A stretch of DNA of 61,648 nucleotides from JBBQQG01 sp038216175 (GTDB lineage Bacteria > Patescibacteriota > Saccharimonadia > Saccharimonadales > OMJO01): the NCBI GenBank assembly GCA_038216175.1, contig JBBQQG010000004.1, positions 1-61,648 on the forward strand. Direction: 5' to 3'. The translations under genes were made by a program, and so were the position numbers. The notes under the pieces were generated by a model that saw only the letters and a program-made list of their open reading frames with translations, was not told where the DNA came from and did no database searches. Below, piece after piece: positions 60,382 through 61,648 of this stretch (positions are counted from its first letter, which is position 1; every line of letters starts with the position of its first letter).

Positions 60382-60750
60382 TTATGATGCAAGTTCAGCT
60401 TTAACCATTTCGGCAACTTGCCTAGGAGTCATTTCTGCTTTTACTATATATCGGCTGACATCGAGTTTTTTTAACACTTCTGGTGCTTCCTGTTCGCCCT
60501 TATTAGTAAGTATAATAACTTTAATATTTTTACCCCAGTTTGTTTTGCGCATTCTAGCAAGCATGACGTCGCCGGTCATTTCCGGCATCATGATGTCGAG
60601 AAGTACTATATCAGGATACATTTTTTTAATTAACTCAAGCCCTATTTTGCCGTTTTCGGCAGTTTCGACATCAAAATTTTCCATTTCAAATTTGATGCGG
60701 TACATCTGACTTATCGCTAAGTCGTCTTCGATTATTGCTACTTTAGGCAT
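60382..60750 (-). CDS. Single-domain response regulator (CheY-like) 2
   Basis: A 122-residue receiver with IIEDDLAI, Asp in IVLLDIMMPEM, VIILTN and SRYIVKAEMTPRQVAEMV. Closely similar to receivers 1, 3 and 4, which implies tandem duplication. No output domain. Confidence 0.93.
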   Translation of the reverse strand: MPKVAIIEDDLAISQMYRIKFEMENFDVETAENGKIGLELIKKMYPDIVLLDIMMPEMTGDVMLARMRKTNWGKNIKVIILTNKGEQEAPEVLKKLDVSRYIVKAEMTPRQVAEMVKAELAS

Positions 60751-60771
60751 ACTAAAATTAGCATAGCATAT

Positions 60772-61140
60772 TTAGCTGTCTAATATCTTTTGGACTTTAT
60801 CTAGAAGCTGTTTAGGAGTAACTTCTGCTTTTACTATAAAATCGTCGACGTTAAAGTCTTTTACTTTAGGCAATGCCTCGTCTTCGCTAACGTTAGTAAG
60901 TATTATTACTTTTTTAGCTTTACCAGATACGGTTTTGCGAAGTTCTTTTAGCATATCGTCACCGGTCATCTCGGGCATCATAAGATCTAATAGTATTAAA
61001 TCTGGATTACTGGACTGAATCATTGAAAGACCAGTTCTGCCATTGTCCGCAAGTATTACTTCAAATCCTGCATTTTCGAGTTTTATCTTATACATCTGAG
61101 CGATGGCGCTGTCGTCTTCGATTATTGCTATTTTATTCAT
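60772..61140 (-). CDS. Single-domain response regulator (CheY-like) 3
   Basis: A 122-residue receiver with IIEDDSAI, Asp in LILLDLMMPEM, KVIILTN and DDFIVKAEVTPKQLL. It begins just after a rho-independent terminator. No output domain. Confidence 0.93.
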   Translation of the reverse strand: MNKIAIIEDDSAIAQMYKIKLENAGFEVILADNGRTGLSMIQSSNPDLILLDLMMPEMTGDDMLKELRKTVSGKAKKVIILTNVSEDEALPKVKDFNVDDFIVKAEVTPKQLLDKVQKILDS

Positions 61141-61159
61141 ATCATTTTCCTTTTAAATT

Positions 61160-61193
61160 AAAAAAACAGCAGTATCCGATTTGGACAATGCTG
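61160..61193 (-). terminator. Rho-independent terminator between receivers 4 and 3
   Basis: On the reverse strand, CAGCATTGTCC and GGATACTGCTG form an 11-base stem with one mismatch and a 5-base loop, followed by seven T. It ends the transcript of the 61265-61645 gene. Confidence 0.85.
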
Positions 61194-61264
61194 CTCAACT
61201 TATCTGATAAAGATCTGTATATGTTTTACTGCTAACGCTTAATGATGTCAAATAATTTATTCTT

Positions 61265-61645
61265 TTATTTTAATATATCTTCAATAACTTCTAAAACTTG
61301 ACTTGGAGTGTAGTGAGCTTTTACAACGTATCTATCAACACTTAAAAATCTTAATTCGTGTGGTGCTTCATCTTTACTAATATTAGTTAGAATTACGACA
61401 CGCATATTTTTGCCCCAATCTTTACTTCGCAGTTTTACGAGCATTTCGTTACCGGACATTATCGGCATTCTAAGATCCAATAATACTAAGTCAGGCAAAA
61501 ACTGTTTGCATAACACAAGGCCGTCTTTTCCATTAAATGCGGTTTTTACATTGAACCCAGCGTTCTCAAATTTAAGAGCATACATCTCATTAATCGGAAG
61601 ATCGTCTTCTATAATTGCAATTCTATAATTTGCGTTTTTGATCAT
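61265..61645 (-). CDS. Single-domain response regulator (CheY-like) 4
   Basis: A 126-residue receiver with IIEDDLPI, Asp in LVLLDLRMPIM, RVVILTN and VDRYVVKAHYTPSQVLEV. The ATG at 61645 is three bases from the window edge, so an upstream extension cannot be excluded. It is followed by a strong terminator, so it is transcribed apart from receivers 1-3. Confidence 0.9.
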   Translation of the reverse strand: MIKNANYRIAIIEDDLPINEMYALKFENAGFNVKTAFNGKDGLVLCKQFLPDLVLLDLRMPIMSGNEMLVKLRSKDWGKNMRVVILTNISKDEAPHELRFLSVDRYVVKAHYTPSQVLEVIEDILK

Positions 61646-61648
61646 CTG

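Noticed and set aside
1..61648. CRISPR array, transposase, rRNA or known riboswitch
   Set aside because: I saw no regularly spaced repeats, no transposase motifs, no rRNA core sequences and no conserved riboswitch aptamer.

Overview
This 61.6 kb window looks like part of a Candidatus Saccharibacteria (TM7, CPR/Patescibacteria) chromosome. That is an inference from gene content, since no rRNA or universal marker gene is present. It is AT-rich, gene-dense and uses the standard code (UGA ends several clear genes, which argues against the UGA-recoding Gracilibacteria and Absconditabacteria). It has many small membrane proteins with Pro/Gln-rich tails and families I associate with this group (DUF5674, DUF5684, TM2, KGG, HTH-fused MurA, RNase J). 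Six tRNAs are present: Pro-CGG, Gly-TCC, Arg-TCT, His-GTG, Arg-TCG and Lys-CTT. I see no CRISPR array and no insertion sequence.

Layout. 1-2.9 kb: the N-terminal part of a large serine recombinase running off the left edge, plus a GC-richer block of membrane-protein genes, probably an acquired element. 3-10.2 kb: a pilin-like protein, P/Q-tailed membrane proteins, a frameshifted paralogue of an element gene, a beta-helix surface protein and three orphan genes. 10.2-19.3 kb: tRNAs, a polyprenol-kinase-like protein, a TPCP-type metal P-type ATPase, HTH-MurA, GlyA and MurB. 19.3-30.2 kb: membrane and redox proteins, a triple YbjQ protein, MntP, FolC-DHFR and a UbiA family protein. 30.3-42.4 kb: small enzymes, VOC proteins, regulators and three damaged genes (a DNA glycosylase remnant, a membrane protein with two internal stops, and msrA with a stop at codon 3). 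42.4-46.6 kb: a thiol-redox and methionine-sulfoxide repair block. 46.7-61.6 kb: peptidase E, RNase J, small proteins, FolD, an OPRT-like protein, MurI, MurD, and four stand-alone CheY-like receivers.

How the genes fit together. MurA, MurB, MurD and MurI make peptidoglycan precursors. GlyA, FolD, FolC and DHFR form a one-carbon/folate set. DipZ, a glutaredoxin, MsrA and MsrB handle extracytoplasmic thiols and oxidised methionine, and their two operons share a near-identical palindrome next to a small HTH repressor gene.

The most striking global signal is in promoter layout. At least fifteen genes have a -10-like hexamer ending exactly six bases before an ATG or GTG, so the mRNA would begin at the start codon. 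Other genes, especially those inside operons or encoding enzymes, carry clear Shine-Dalgarno sequences. No gene-free stretch exceeds 300 bases once the pseudogenes and a 59-residue gene at 33.9 kb are counted. In the three largest gaps (8132-8402, 50842-51123, 784-1021) I see promoters and short palindromes but no RNA gene I can name.
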